From Rhodococcus sp. KRD162 (lineage in GTDB: Bacteria > Actinomycetota > Actinomycetes > Mycobacteriales > Mycobacteriaceae), in NCBI RefSeq assembly GCF_017168335.1, contig NZ_JABFAU010000013.1, positions 184,499 through 248,498 on the forward strand: 64,000 bases of DNA. Reading direction: 5' to 3'. This document shows positions 32,113-41,524 of the stretch, in pieces (the stretch's first letter is position 1; each line of letters begins with the position of its first letter). Made by a program: the position numbers and the translations under genes. Under the pieces are notes generated by a model that saw only the letters and a list, made by a program, of their open reading frames with translations, was not told the origin of the DNA and searched no databases.

Positions 32113-33957
32113 TCACACTGTTAGGTCGGTCCGATTTCGCTGAGCCGCAAGGAATACCGAGGCATTGATGGCCTGGTGAACATGTCCGACCGGTACCTCA
32201 CGAGCTCGAGGCGATGTCGATGCAACAAATTCTGTTCGGTCGACCAGTCCGGTATCGAACAGTCGTGCGTCGTCCATCAGCTCCAGCAGTCGTCCGTAGT
32301 GGCGGGCGTACCCGCGTACGGACTGCGGTCCGCCGCCGATCTTGTTCGTTCGCATCAGATAGTCGTTCGGCAGCAATCCGCGCATCGCGTCCTTCATGAG
32401 GGGCTTCCATTCGAGTGGGGTATCGCGTTCGTCGCGTCGAACTGCAAGGGCAGCTTCCACCACTCGATCGTCGAGCAGAGGCGAGTCGTAGGACACTCCG
32501 AACGGCTGTCCCAGTTGTGCTGTGCCGCGGATCAGTCGGGCAGCATCGCGAGCGAAATACAGATCGATGTGCCCGGCAACGGTTCGGTCCAGTGGCTCTG
32601 CTGCCTCGAGCACGGAATCGATCTTGCTCCGAAGCAATTCGCGAGCATGCGGCGTAAGCCAGGGTGGCACAGCGGGCGGACTGGACCAATCGTTCATCCG
32701 TGGTATCTCCGGGTGAGGAGCTCCGGCCAGTGCTGCACGCATCGTGTCGGCGAACCATTGTCGGTACGTGCGCCGATCGGCCAACTCTCGCAAGGTCGTC
32801 AGCACTCCGATTCCCGCTGGAATGTGCTGCGCCCTGGCTCTGTTCCACCCGACCCACGGACGTGCCCGTACGATCGTGTGCTCCCACGCATTGACGCCGC
32901 GCAAAATGTGGTCCCCTCCGAGACCGGTGATGTGCGTCCTGATTCCCTTGCGGCGATCGTCGGCCAACATTCGTACGATCCGCGGCCCGGCGGTCGCGGC
33001 CTGCGTCGGCTCGTCGAGTCGAACATCCAGGCTGTCGACACCCTCGTAGAAATCCTGCATGTCGTCCGTGGAGGTGACCTCATGGGTGTGCACTCCGGGC
33101 ATGCTCTTGATCGCCCGGCGAGCCCAGTGGAGATCCTCGCGTCCACCCGGGTCGTCGTTGAAGAGAGTGCGAGCGAGCACACCCTGCTGCGCTTGTGCTG
33201 CGAAATAGCACAGCGGAGTGGAATCCAGCCCCCCGGAAAGGTCGCAGGCCACCGGATCTCCGGGCGCGGTGCGAGCTCGAACCGAACCCTCCACCGCCGA
33301 TCTGAACAGAACGGCACCATCGGACCTCGAGGTGTCGGCCTGCGGCGCGTACCACCACGTTCCGGTCCGGCTTCGCTCGCCGTTTCTGTCGACGGTGATG
33401 TATCGATCTCCGGCAAGTGGTTCGACCTCCGTCCACAACGGGACGCGATCGAGCGGGTGCGGCATGGTGCCGAGTAGTCGTATGGTGACGGCCGCTGGGT
33501 CGACGTCGAACTCGCCCAGATCGGCCAGAACATCGGCGCGGTCGCTCAGTACCAGCACACCGTCGATCCGCGCAGACCAGATTCTGCGGGTCTCCATTGC
33601 CGCGGCGCTGGCATAGATCTGTCCATCTACCGACACGACCGTCGTGTAACTCCCGTTGAAGTTCGACGCTGCCGTTGCCGCCTGTGCCGGTAACGAAATG
33701 TTCTCGGCAAGTCTCCGCAGCCGGGACTCCGTCGCATCTGACCTGCCGACGACTGCGACCGTCATACGTCCAACCTGTGCGGTGACGAGTCGGTCGGTTG
33801 TGAGATGCCCGAGAAGCCATGGACGCCCCGAGTCGTGATTGATCCGAGTGGTCGACACCTGCGCCAACCGGGCCGCCAACGCGCCTGCGCGGGCCGTATC
33901 GGGTAGCGCCACGAAAAATGAGCGGCCACCCGCCTCGACAGCATCTCGCGTGTTCAT
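32113..33957 (-). CDS. Lasso-peptide cyclase (asparagine-synthetase-like, C protein)
   Basis: 614-residue ATP-dependent macrolactam synthetase. The N-terminal half is a glutaminase-like fold without the catalytic Cys2 (MNTRDAVEAGG), so it cannot use glutamine. The C-terminal asparagine-synthase domain has the ATP-binding PP-loop DLSGGLDST (SGGLDS at 241-246), THITGLGGDHILRG, and near the end LEWKPLMKDAMRGLLP and TNKIGGGP. It would adenylate the ring Glu and join it to the core N-terminus. ATG 33957 follows GGAGGCGG. It is the first gene of the operon C-B1-B2-A-A-A-exporter. Confidence 0.94.
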   Translation of the reverse strand: MNTRDAVEAGGRSFFVALPDTARAGALAARLAQVSTTRINHDSGRPWLLGHLTTDRLVTAQVGRMTVAVVGRSDATESRLRRLAENISLPAQAATAASNFNGSYTTVVSVDGQIYASAAAMETRRIWSARIDGVLVLSDRADVLADLGEFDVDPAAVTIRLLGTMPHPLDRVPLWTEVEPLAGDRYITVDRNGERSRTGTWWYAPQADTSRSDGAVLFRSAVEGSVRARTAPGDPVACDLSGGLDSTPLCYFAAQAQQGVLARTLFNDDPGGREDLHWARRAIKSMPGVHTHEVTSTDDMQDFYEGVDSLDVRLDEPTQAATAGPRIVRMLADDRRKGIRTHITGLGGDHILRGVNAWEHTIVRARPWVGWNRARAQHIPAGIGVLTTLRELADRRTYRQWFADTMRAALAGAPHPEIPRMNDWSSPPAVPPWLTPHARELLRSKIDSVLEAAEPLDRTVAGHIDLYFARDAARLIRGTAQLGQPFGVSYDSPLLDDRVVEAALAVRRDERDTPLEWKPLMKDAMRGLLPNDYLMRTNKIGGGPQSVRGYARHYGRLLELMDDARLFDTGLVDRTEFVASTSPRAREVPVGHVHQAINASVFLAAQRNRTDLTV

Positions 33958-34102
33958 CGTCCGCCTCCCTGCGGTGAGTGTTCGGCTCGTTCGATGTGAA
34001 CCACTCTGCCGCGTGGGAACTTTCGTGGCGTCCTGCCTGCCGACGATTTCAGTCCTGCGACGGACGGACGCGGAGTCATACCGTGGGAGGACCGCCCGAC
34101 GC

Positions 34103-34139
34103 GAACAACCCCGGCCGATTGAATCGGTCGGGGTTGTTC
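34103..34139 (-). terminator. Likely terminator after the LLM oxidoreductase gene
   Basis: A 16-pair stem with one G-T pair (left arm 34103-34118, right arm 34124-34139) lies 15 bases downstream of the minus-strand stop at 34155. No T-run follows, as is common in actinobacteria. It would separate the SDR/LLM transcript from the lasso operon, whose promoter must lie in 33958-34102. Confidence 0.6.
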
Positions 34140-34154
34140 AGCTACCGGAGTAGC

Positions 34155-35126
34155 TCAGCTGGACGCAGCGCGCAGCTTCTCCAACAACGGGCCTGCAGCC
34201 TCGGCGAGGAACCGTTCTTGGGTTTCGTCGCCCACCTGCACGAGGGCGATGTCGGTGTAACCGGCCTCCCAGTACGGCTTGACCGCCTCGACGATGGCGT
34301 CCAGGTCCGGTCCACACGGGATGGTGTCGGCTACATCCTCTTTGCGCACGAATTTGGTCGCTCCGGCGAAACCTGCCGTCGTCGGCAGATCGGCGTTGAC
34401 GGCCCAGCCGCCGGCGAACCAGCGGAAGCTGTCATGTGCGCGATCGACCGCGGTGTCCTTGTCGGGGTCCCAGGAGATGGGGATCTGTCCGATCGATCGC
34501 GCCGGTCCGTCGTGGTTGTCGGACCACGCCTTCACGAGATCGGCGTCGGGTTCGGTAGCGATGAGATGATCGCCGTACTCGGCGAAGCGCGCCACTGCCT
34601 TCTCTCCGCCTGCTGCGATACCGATCGGCACGCCGCCTTCGGGCAGGTCCCAGATCCGAGCGGAGTCGACGCGAAAGTGCTTGCCCTCGTATGTCACCAG
34701 GCCACCGGAATGCAGTTCCCTGATGATCTCGAGCGCCTCGACGAACATGTCCTGCCGCTTGTCGATGGACGGCCAGCCCTCGCCGACGACGTGCTCGTTG
34801 AGGTTCTCGCCGCTGCCGAGGCCGAGGGTGAAGCGCCCGTCGGCCAGGATCTGCATGGTCGCGGCCTTCTGAGCGACGACGGCCGGGTGGTACCGGATGA
34901 TCGGGCACGTCACGTACGTCATCAGTTCGACCCGTTCGGTGGCCTGAGCCACCGCACCCAACGTCGTCCAGGCGTAAGGCGAATGCCCCATCGAGGAAAG
35001 CCACGGCGAGTAGTGGTCACTGCTGACCTCGAAATCGAAGCCGACCTTCTCGGCTCCGACGGCATACTGCACCAGCTCTTTCGGGCCGCTCTGCTCGGTC
35101 ATCAACGTGTATCCGAAATTGGTCAT
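34155..35126 (-). CDS. LLM-class F420-dependent oxidoreductase
   Basis: 323-residue TIM-barrel enzyme of the luciferase-like superfamily, F420 subgroup (TIGR03557-like). It opens MTNFGYTLMTEQSGPKELVQ and contains FEVSSDHYSPWLSSMGHSPY, typical of glucose-6-phosphate-dehydrogenase-like F420 enzymes, then TLGLGSGENLNEHVVG and GVPIGIAAGGEKAVARFAEY. Substrate unknown. The gene follows the SDR gene by 9 bases and is likely co-transcribed with it. Confidence 0.88.
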   Translation of the reverse strand: MTNFGYTLMTEQSGPKELVQYAVGAEKVGFDFEVSSDHYSPWLSSMGHSPYAWTTLGAVAQATERVELMTYVTCPIIRYHPAVVAQKAATMQILADGRFTLGLGSGENLNEHVVGEGWPSIDKRQDMFVEALEIIRELHSGGLVTYEGKHFRVDSARIWDLPEGGVPIGIAAGGEKAVARFAEYGDHLIATEPDADLVKAWSDNHDGPARSIGQIPISWDPDKDTAVDRAHDSFRWFAGGWAVNADLPTTAGFAGATKFVRKEDVADTIPCGPDLDAIVEAVKPYWEAGYTDIALVQVGDETQERFLAEAAGPLLEKLRAASS

Positions 35127-35135
35127 GTGTGTCTC

Positions 35136-35936
35136 CTAAATTGTTGCGACGGAACCGGCGTCGACGCGGTAGTTCGATCCGTTGACGAAGCTGGCCCTTT
35201 CCGAGCACAGGAACGTGATCACTGCGGCCACTTCCTCGGGTTCGCCCCGGCGTCCGAGCTCCATGTGCGGACGCTGCTCGCTCAGGAAGCTCTCGATGGC
35301 ACCGTCTCGGTCGGTGTCCTTCTCTTCGGCCCGCTTGTCCATCATCGCGTCCGTCATCGGGGTGTGAATGAATGCCGGAGAGACGGCGTTGACCAACAAC
35401 CCCTCCGACGCATAACTACGAGAGAGCCCTTTGGCGAGGGCAAGCACACCGGCTTTGGCTGCGCAGTATGGCAATTCGTCGTCGTACGGCTGCACTGCAT
35501 CCTCGGACGTGAGCAGCACGATGCGTCCCCACCCACCGCGGCGAAGCGCGGGCACGAACGCCCGCAGCAACCGGACGGGGCCCATCAGGTCGACGTCGAG
35601 GGTGGAGTTCCACCCCTCCTCTTCGATCTCGTGGAACAGCCCTTGCGCTCCGGTCACGCCCGAGGACTGGACGAGAATGTCGATGTCCCCCACGGCTTGT
35701 TGTGTCCGCACCGCCAAGTTCTCGACGGCCTCGGTGTCGGTGACGTCGGCAGCGAATGCGAACAGTTGCCCCTCAGGTGCTTCGAGTTGCGCCGCGGCCT
35801 CGTCGAGGGAACTCTGATCCTTGTCACTGATCACGACTCGAACACCCTCGGCCAACAGCATTTTCGCTGTGTGCCAGCCGATTCCGGAGTCGGCCCCTGT
35901 CACCAACGCTGTTCTACCGTCGATTCCCAAATCCAT
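35136..35936 (-). CDS. Short-chain dehydrogenase/reductase
   Basis: 266-residue classical SDR. The cofactor motif is TGADSGIG, with NAG replaced by SSG (LVQSSGVTG). The catalytic set is Ser in LLTSEDA, then Tyr and Lys in PYCAAKAGVLALAK. Asp in ISDKDQ after the second strand favours NAD(H). The C-terminal end SFVNGSNYRVDAGSVATI is typical. It is upstream of the F420-type gene in the same transcript; substrate unknown. Confidence 0.88.
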   Translation of the reverse strand: MDLGIDGRTALVTGADSGIGWHTAKMLLAEGVRVVISDKDQSSLDEAAAQLEAPEGQLFAFAADVTDTEAVENLAVRTQQAVGDIDILVQSSGVTGAQGLFHEIEEEGWNSTLDVDLMGPVRLLRAFVPALRRGGWGRIVLLTSEDAVQPYDDELPYCAAKAGVLALAKGLSRSYASEGLLVNAVSPAFIHTPMTDAMMDKRAEEKDTDRDGAIESFLSEQRPHMELGRRGEPEEVAAVITFLCSERASFVNGSNYRVDAGSVATI

Positions 35937-35965
35937 GTGATCCCACTTTGCGCTCGGAGTCGATG

Positions 35966-37765
35966 TCAGGCTGTGGCGTCGTGCGGGCGCGCGATCGTCA
36001 GCGCCGCATTCACCAGGGCCAGGTGGCTCAAGCCCTGCGGGAAGTTACCCAGGAACGATCCATCCGAAGCATCGATCATCTCGCTGTACAGACCGACATC
36101 ATTGGACAGCTCCACCAACTGGTCCATCAGGGCGGTGGCTTCGTCGTCGCGTCCGACGCACGACAATGCCGACACTCGCCAGAACGCGCAGGCCACGAAC
36201 GTGACCTCTTCCTTGTGCACGCCGCTGTAGCGATACAGCAACGGACCCGCACCGAGCTCCTCGCTCAGCGCATCGATGGTGGACGAAAGCCGTTCCCCGC
36301 GATCGTAATTCATCTCGGCGGCCAACAGCACCGACGCGTCGAGGCCATCGGCACCCGGGTATGCCAAATATGCTTGCCGCTCCTCGGACCAACATTGCGT
36401 TTCGATGTAGTGCCTGATGCGGCCCTTTTCCGCCTTCCACCGGTCCGGAATTCCGGGGATCTCGCCGGCCTCGGCCAAATGAACAGCGCAGTCCAGCGCT
36501 TGCCAGCAGCCGAGCTTCGAACTGGTGTAGTGACGCTCGTCCTCGAGTTCCCAGATGCCCGCATCCTTGCGCTGCCATGAGTCACAGGCCTCGTCGGCGA
36601 TGGCGGCCAACAGGCGACCGGTCTGCGCGTCGAGAATGTTCCCGGCGTCCACGTACTGCCGAATGATGGAGAACAGGTCTCCGAAGATCATGAGCTGCAG
36701 CTGATCTGCCGCTGCATTCCCGTTGACGACCGGGCCGATGCCTCGCCAGCCGGGCACATCCGGCTGCTCGGTTCCCCCTGGCAACTGTCCCTGAAGCGTG
36801 TAGAACACATTGACCAGCGGATCGTTGGACCTGATGACCTTCAGCAACCAGGCGACGGCCGCGTGCACTTCCTCACGAAGCCCGAAGCGTTGCATCGCCC
36901 TGATCGTGTACGCGGCATCTCGCACCCAGGCGTACCGATAGTCCCAGTTCTTCCCGCCGGTCCGGTTCTCCGGCAGCGACGTCGTCGCTGCAGCAGCGAT
37001 GGCACCGGAAGGACTGTGCAACAGCAACTTCAGGGCAAGAGCACTGCGCGCTACGTGCTCCGCCCACGGTCCCTCGTACGCGAACTCCTCCGACCACATC
37101 CGCCAGTTGAGAACGGTTCGGTCGATCCCCTCGTCCAATGTCTGCGGATCGGGCAGATGCAGTGGTTCGTTCTCGGTGCCGACGACTCCGAGAGCGTGCC
37201 TGGAACCGGGCTCGGTGGAGAACAGCCCATGAATATTCTGCGTCTCGACCCGAGGATCGTCGATGCCGAGGGTTCGTACGGCGAGGGTCAGCCCGTCCAC
37301 CCGGAGGACGGTGCCGTGCTCGGTGGCATAGGCCCAGGGTGAGGCCTTACCGAGCATGGTTCCCGGTGCCACCTTCCAGGCCATCTCGACGCTCCCGTCG
37401 ATGCCGTCGATTCGGCGTGCCAGTTCCATCCACGGCAGTCGCCCGGCCACGCCGGTGTTGAGCGAATCGGTCACTCGCACCGTTCCGTCGGCAGTCTTGA
37501 AGACGGTAGCGAGAACATTTGTATCCGAGACGAATTCACGCTGGACGGTGAACTCGGCAACCGGGGCCAGCTCGATCCATCCACCATGCTCGTAATCCAA
37601 CAGCGCGGCGAACGGCGGCGGAGAATCCAGGTTCGGGACCGGAAGCCAGTCGATGCGACCGTCGTCGGCGATCATTGCCACCGTTCTCCCGTCGCCGATC
37701 GCTCCGTAGCTCTCGATGGGAACGTAACCGTCGACCCTGCGGTGCGGGTCTCGAAACTCACTCAA
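35966..37765 (-). CDS. Glycoside hydrolase family 15 protein (glucoamylase/trehalase-like)
   Basis: 599-residue cytoplasmic enzyme. The N-terminal beta-domain contains YGAIGDGRTVAMIADDGRID, and the (alpha/alpha)6 barrel has ENRTGGKNWDYRYAWVRDAA and SSKLGCWQALDCAVHLAE. In mycobacteria GH15 members of this length act as trehalases, so trehalose or a maltooligosaccharide is the likely substrate. The start is TTG 37765, overlapping the HAD stop by 4 bases (TTGA) with GGAAAGG upstream; the longer frame to 37936 only covers the HAD gene. Confidence 0.87.
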   Translation of the reverse strand: MSEFRDPHRRVDGYVPIESYGAIGDGRTVAMIADDGRIDWLPVPNLDSPPPFAALLDYEHGGWIELAPVAEFTVQREFVSDTNVLATVFKTADGTVRVTDSLNTGVAGRLPWMELARRIDGIDGSVEMAWKVAPGTMLGKASPWAYATEHGTVLRVDGLTLAVRTLGIDDPRVETQNIHGLFSTEPGSRHALGVVGTENEPLHLPDPQTLDEGIDRTVLNWRMWSEEFAYEGPWAEHVARSALALKLLLHSPSGAIAAAATTSLPENRTGGKNWDYRYAWVRDAAYTIRAMQRFGLREEVHAAVAWLLKVIRSNDPLVNVFYTLQGQLPGGTEQPDVPGWRGIGPVVNGNAAADQLQLMIFGDLFSIIRQYVDAGNILDAQTGRLLAAIADEACDSWQRKDAGIWELEDERHYTSSKLGCWQALDCAVHLAEAGEIPGIPDRWKAEKGRIRHYIETQCWSEERQAYLAYPGADGLDASVLLAAEMNYDRGERLSSTIDALSEELGAGPLLYRYSGVHKEEVTFVACAFWRVSALSCVGRDDEATALMDQLVELSNDVGLYSEMIDASDGSFLGNFPQGLSHLALVNAALTIARPHDATA

Positions 37766-38457
37766 GCGCGTGCCTTTCCGGAGAAGATCGGGCTGCTCTC
37801 GACATGCTCGAGGAGATCGGCCGGGTCGTCGAACACCGCCACCGCACCTGCATCGAGCAGCTCTGCGCGCGAGATACCTCCGCTCAACACGCCGATGGCG
37901 CGTACGCCTGCACGCCCGGCGGCCTCGATATCCCACACACTGTCACCGACCATCACCGCACGCGTCGACTCGACCTCGGCCCGCTCCAGCGCGACCGCGA
38001 CGAGGTCCGGTTCGGGCTTCGCGACGTCGGCGTCCTCGCCGGAGGTCACGACCGCCACCGAATCCTCCACGTCGAGCAGATCCCGCAGCGTCGACAGTTC
38101 GCCTTCGGGCGCGGATGTCGCCAGAACGACGGTGAGACCACGAGACTTCATGTCTTCCAGCAATTCCCGTGCACCGGGCAGAACCTCGAGATCGGCAGAG
38201 GCCGCCGCGTAGTACTCACCGTGCAGCTTCTTCGCTTCGGCGGCCAATGCGCTGTCGGAGGAACCGACGAGAGACTCGAGCAGCTTCGACCCGTCCATCC
38301 CGATGCAACGATGGATGCGCCAGGCCGAAACTTCTCGGCCCGCTTCACGAAATGCGCGTGACCACGCGGACACGTGGACGAAATTGGAATCGACGAGCGT
38401 GCCGTCGATGTCGAACAGAACAGCGTCGACGCTGGGAACACTCACAGGCATGGACAT
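37762..38457 (-). CDS. HAD-superfamily hydrolase (beta-phosphoglucomutase-like)
   Basis: 231-residue HAD hydrolase. Motif I VLFDIDGTLVDSN, motif II VVLATSAP, Lys in DVAKPEPDLV and motif IV VMVGDSVWDIEAAGRAG are complete, with a helical cap of subclass C1 between. ATG 38457 is used; ATG 38451 or GTG 38445 would shorten the start by 2 or 4 residues. It is coupled to the GH15 gene, suggesting sugar-phosphate turnover, but the substrate is open. Confidence 0.83.
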   Translation of the reverse strand: MSMPVSVPSVDAVLFDIDGTLVDSNFVHVSAWSRAFREAGREVSAWRIHRCIGMDGSKLLESLVGSSDSALAAEAKKLHGEYYAAASADLEVLPGARELLEDMKSRGLTVVLATSAPEGELSTLRDLLDVEDSVAVVTSGEDADVAKPEPDLVAVALERAEVESTRAVMVGDSVWDIEAAGRAGVRAIGVLSGGISRAELLDAGAVAVFDDPADLLEHVESSPIFSGKARA

Positions 38458-38490
38458 CGGATACCCAGGGTCGATGCCCGCAAACAGTGG

Positions 38491-38524
38491 GCACTCGACA
38501 ACAGTCCGCACTCGACAACAGTCC
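38491..38524. repeat. Two tandem copies of a 17-bp unit
   Basis: GCACTCGACAACAGTCC occurs at 38491-38507 and again at 38508-38524 without a gap, in the intergenic region upstream of the HAD gene. A looser third match (GCAAACAGTGG) precedes them. It could be a regulator site or slippage; no function is assigned. Confidence 0.8.
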
Positions 38525-38539
38525 GCTTTCGAAAACAAC

Positions 38540-38566
38540 GGGCCCCTCGCATCATGCGAGGGGCCC
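38540..38566 (-). terminator. Rho-independent terminator of dps
   Basis: A 12-base perfect stem (GGGCCCCTCGCA at 38540-38551, complement at 38555-38566) with a 3-base loop lies 16 bases after the dps stop. On the minus strand it is followed by CGTTGTTTTC, a short T-rich tail. Confidence 0.85.
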
Positions 38567-38582
38567 GGGACAATCGAAGGTG

Positions 38583-39056
38583 CTACCTGGCCTGCGCCTG
38601 CCACATCCAGTGCAACTGCTCGAGTCGCGCGGTAACGGCGATGAGCAGGTCCTGGGTGACAGGATCGGCTTCTGCCGTATCCGCGATCCGTCCGCGCAGT
38701 CGCTCGACGACGGCAGCGATGTTGTCGACGATTGCCGCTACGACCTCGCTGTCCTCGGTCCACCCGGCTCCGAAGCCCTTGGTCCCCGCTGTGGCCGAGA
38801 CCGTCGCTGCGCGGCCATCGGGGCTGACACCGATGGCGGTTGCTCGCTCGGCGGCCTGATCGGTGAAATCACGTGTAGCCGTGACCAACTCGTCGAGCTC
38901 GAGATGCACGGAGCGGAAGTTCTTTCCGATCACGTTCCAGTGGGCCTGCTTCGCGATGAGCGAGAGGTCGATCAGATCTACCACTGTTCCCTGAAGAGCA
39001 TCGCCTGCGATCTTCTGCTGACCTGCGTCGAGCGTGCTGGTGATGGGGCTAGTCAT
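38583..39056 (-). CDS. dps: Dps-family ferritin-like DNA-protection protein
   Basis: 157-residue four-helix-bundle protein that forms dodecamers, oxidises Fe(II) and shields DNA. The inter-subunit ferroxidase residues are in LIDLSLIAKQAHWNVIGKNF and RSVHLELDELV. The remainder (GRAATVSATAGTKGFGAGWT) matches the mycobacterial-type Dps loop. ATG 39056 has GGAGGCCACCTC in front. It lies 147 bases from the end of the catalase gene, on the same strand, and both are oxidative-stress proteins. Confidence 0.9.
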   Translation of the reverse strand: MTSPITSTLDAGQQKIAGDALQGTVVDLIDLSLIAKQAHWNVIGKNFRSVHLELDELVTATRDFTDQAAERATAIGVSPDGRAATVSATAGTKGFGAGWTEDSEVVAAIVDNIAAVVERLRGRIADTAEADPVTQDLLIAVTARLEQLHWMWQAQAR

Positions 39057-39202
39057 GAGGTGGCCTCCCTGCCGTTGGACGACGGTATGCATCGCACATC
39101 ATTATTGTGCTTTCGTCTGTACTACACAACAGCAGGTCACCGCGCTGTGTTCCGGATCGGCGCCACCAAATCTGTGACGCCGATCCCAGAACTGTCCTTC
39201 GG

Positions 39203-40720
39203 TCAGACCTTGGCGGCCTCGTCGGCAGGGTCGTCGATGGCACCGGCACCGGTGGTGGGTGCGGTCTCGTCCTGCTGCGACCGCACACCGTCCTCGACTC
39301 TCTTGCCGAGATCGGCATCGACGTTGGTCCAGTACTCGAACACCCGGCTCAGGACCGGCTCCTTCACGCCGTTGAGGACGTGCCCGACGATGTTGCCGAC
39401 GAGACGATCCCGCTGGGCGTCGTCCATGACCTCGCGCACCAGGGCACCGGCCTGAACGAAGTCGCCGTCCTCCGGGTGCTCGATGTAGCCGGTGCGGATG
39501 AACCGTGGCTCGAAGTCCCACGATCCGTCGTCGCCGTACTTGTTCGTGTCCGCAGACGGGCCGCCGAACGAGTTGGGTGCGTACACGGGTGTGTCCGGGG
39601 AATTGAACGAGTACCGCATGCTGCCGTCCTTGGCGTACGAGTTGACCTCGGACTTCGGAGCGTTGACCGGGAGCTGCGCGTAGTTGGCCCCGATCCGGTA
39701 CCGATGAGCGTCGGCATAGGAGAAGACGCGGCCGAGCAGCATCTTGTCCGGGCTGAATCCGATGCCCGGCACGGTGTTGGACGGCTCGAACGAACTCTGC
39801 TCGATCTGAGCGAAGAAGTTCTCCGGGTTCCGGTTCAAGGTCATCTTGCCGACCTCGATCAACGGGTAGTCCTTCTGCGACCAGACCTTGGTGAGGTCGA
39901 ACGGATTGAACTTGTAGTTCTCCGCATCGTCGTACGGCATGAGCTGCACCTTCAAGGTCCAGCTGGGGAAATCGCCGTTCTCGATGGAACCGAAGAGGTC
40001 CTGACGGTGGTGGTCCGGCGATGTGCCTGCGACCTCGTCGGCCTTGTCCTGAGTCAGGTACTCGACGCCCTGATCGGTCTTGAAGTGGAACTTCACCCAG
40101 GTCCTAGTACCATCCTCGGCGATCAGCTGGTAAGTGTGCGAGCCGAACCCGTCCATGTGCCGGAAGGACTTCGGAATGCCGCGGTCCCCCATCAGCCAGG
40201 TCACCTGGTGGGCGGTCTCGGGCGAGAGCGTCCAGAAGTCCCACTGCATGTTGTTGTCACGCAGGCCGGAATCGGGCAGCCGCTTCTGGCTTCGAATGAA
40301 GTCCTGGAACTTGATCGGATCCTTGACGAAGAAGATCGGGGTGTTGTTGCCCACGAGGTCCCAGTTGCCCTCGTCAGTGTAGAACTTCAGCGCAAACCCG
40401 CGGGGGTCGCGCCAGGTGTCAGGGCTACCCTGCTCGCCCGCGACGGTCGAGAAGCGTGCGAGCATCTCGGTCTTGGTGCCGGGCTGCAGGACCTTGGCCT
40501 TGGTGTACTTGCTGATATCGCCGGTGATCTCGAGCTGGCCGAACGCGCCGGAGCCCTTGGCGTGGACGACGCGCTCCGGGACGCGCTCACGGTTGAACTG
40601 CGCCATCTTCTCGATCAGGTAGTGATCGTGCAGCAGAATCGGTCCCTGCGTACCTGCGGTGAGCGACTGGTCGTCACTGGCTACGGGGATGCCCGAGTTG
40701 CTGGTGGTCGGCTTGGTCAT
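39203..40720 (-). CDS. katA: Monofunctional haem catalase
   Basis: 505-residue catalase of the small-subunit clade. Distal His53 ([11 protein letters not shown]) and Asn126 (VGNNTPIFF), the proximal haem ligand Tyr335 ([12 protein letters not shown]) and the NADPH-binding region [17 protein letters not shown] are all present. ATG 40720 follows CAGGAGGCC. It decomposes hydrogen peroxide in the cytoplasm. No fur/oxyR gene is adjacent; the 168-base upstream interval must hold its promoter. Confidence 0.95.
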   Translation of the reverse strand: MTKPTTSNSGIPVASDDQSLTAGTQGPILLHDHYLIEKMAQFNRERVPERVVHAKGSGAFGQLEITGDISKYTKAKVLQPGTKTEMLARFSTVAGEQGSPDTWRDPRGFALKFYTDEGNWDLVGNNTPIFFVKDPIKFQDFIRSQKRLPDSGLRDNNMQWDFWTLSPETAHQVTWLMGDRGIPKSFRHMDGFGSHTYQLIAEDGTRTWVKFHFKTDQGVEYLTQDKADEVAGTSPDHHRQDLFGSIENGDFPSWTLKVQLMPYDDAENYKFNPFDLTKVWSQKDYPLIEVGKMTLNRNPENFFAQIEQSSFEPSNTVPGIGFSPDKMLLGRVFSYADAHRYRIGANYAQLPVNAPKSEVNSYAKDGSMRYSFNSPDTPVYAPNSFGGPSADTNKYGDDGSWDFEPRFIRTGYIEHPEDGDFVQAGALVREVMDDAQRDRLVGNIVGHVLNGVKEPVLSRVFEYWTNVDADLGKRVEDGVRSQQDETAPTTGAGAIDDPADEAAKV

Positions 40721-40888
40721 ACAAGGCCTCCTGCTGGCGATATCGAGTCCGGGGGCTGCCCCGGACGAAAGTGAGCGGCCGCGCAATGGACCGTCGTGTC
40801 TGCAGGAATGCCTCGAGCGCCACCGGCATAAACCCTGCTGATTTCCAGCCTGCCCACAAATCTGGACTGAGTCAAGAAAGCCGAGCCT

Positions 40889-41524
40889 TCAGGCAACCAC
40901 GTGCGCCTCACCCGTCCGCATCGAACCCGACAGGATCTGCAACCCCAAATACGTGCCCGAGGGCATCCAACGACTCAACGTCGGGCCGACCGCATCCACC
41001 TGCACCCGAGCCACCCTCGCCTTACCCCTCAGGCCGGCGACACCGACCGCCGATCCGCCCGCCACCGGCTGCGCGAACCCGATGGACCCGCGCATCGGGA
41101 ACTGCGGCCCGAACCCGCGCGACCTCGTCCGCACCGACCACTCACCACCGCTCACCCCGGCCTCCCCCAACACATCGCCGTCGAATTCGGCCAGCACCTT
41201 CGGCAGATACCAGTTGGCCCTACCACCGTGCACCGACGTCGCGGAGTCGACGGCGATAAAGGGGACCGCCATCCGCGGAACCTTGCCCACGTCCCGGCGT
41301 AGAACCGGGCTCGCCAATATCTCGCGATACGGGCCCACCGGTGACGTCGTGTAATCGACCACCATGCACATCGTGATCGGCAGGGTTTTGGCACCGGCAG
41401 GCGCGAAGTCCGACGACCGAGCTCGGTGCCACCAGATCGTGGCCCGCACGTTGGCCGGCCACGGAGCGGCCGGACTCGCCGGCCAATCGGTGCGCTCGGT
41501 CTCGGATTCGGCAACACTCCACAT
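40889..41524 (-). CDS. Acetoacetate-decarboxylase-like protein
   Basis: 211-residue protein resembling the acetoacetate decarboxylase (ADC) superfamily: CMVVDYTTSPVGPYREILAS, then VPFIAVDSATSVHGGRANWY and LPKVLAEFDGDV. I cannot place the catalytic Lys of true ADC with certainty (LPKVLAEF is near the expected site). The ATG shares one base with the stop of the GMC oxidase gene (TGATG), so it is the last gene of a four-gene operon with TetR, a Baeyer-Villiger monooxygenase and a GMC oxidase. It may act on an oxidised ketone product, by inference only. Confidence 0.6.
   Translation of the reverse strand: MWSVAESETERTDWPASPAAPWPANVRATIWWHRARSSDFAPAGAKTLPITMCMVVDYTTSPVGPYREILASPVLRRDVGKVPRMAVPFIAVDSATSVHGGRANWYLPKVLAEFDGDVLGEAGVSGGEWSVRTRSRGFGPQFPMRGSIGFAQPVAGGSAVGVAGLRGKARVARVQVDAVGPTLSRWMPSGTYLGLQILSGSMRTGEAHVVA

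Noticed and set aside
32113-33957. Genuine asparagine synthetase B
   Set aside because: The N-terminal Cys2 needed for glutamine hydrolysis is missing and the gene is coupled to RRE and leader peptidase genes.
33978-36230. Plus-strand 750-codon open frame
   Set aside because: It is antisense to the clear LLM oxidoreductase and SDR genes and shows no domain or membrane pattern of its own; high GC produces such shadows.
39107-40774. Plus-strand 555-codon open frame opposite catalase
   Set aside because: It mirrors the codon structure of a catalase with all active-site residues; no independent start signal or motif.
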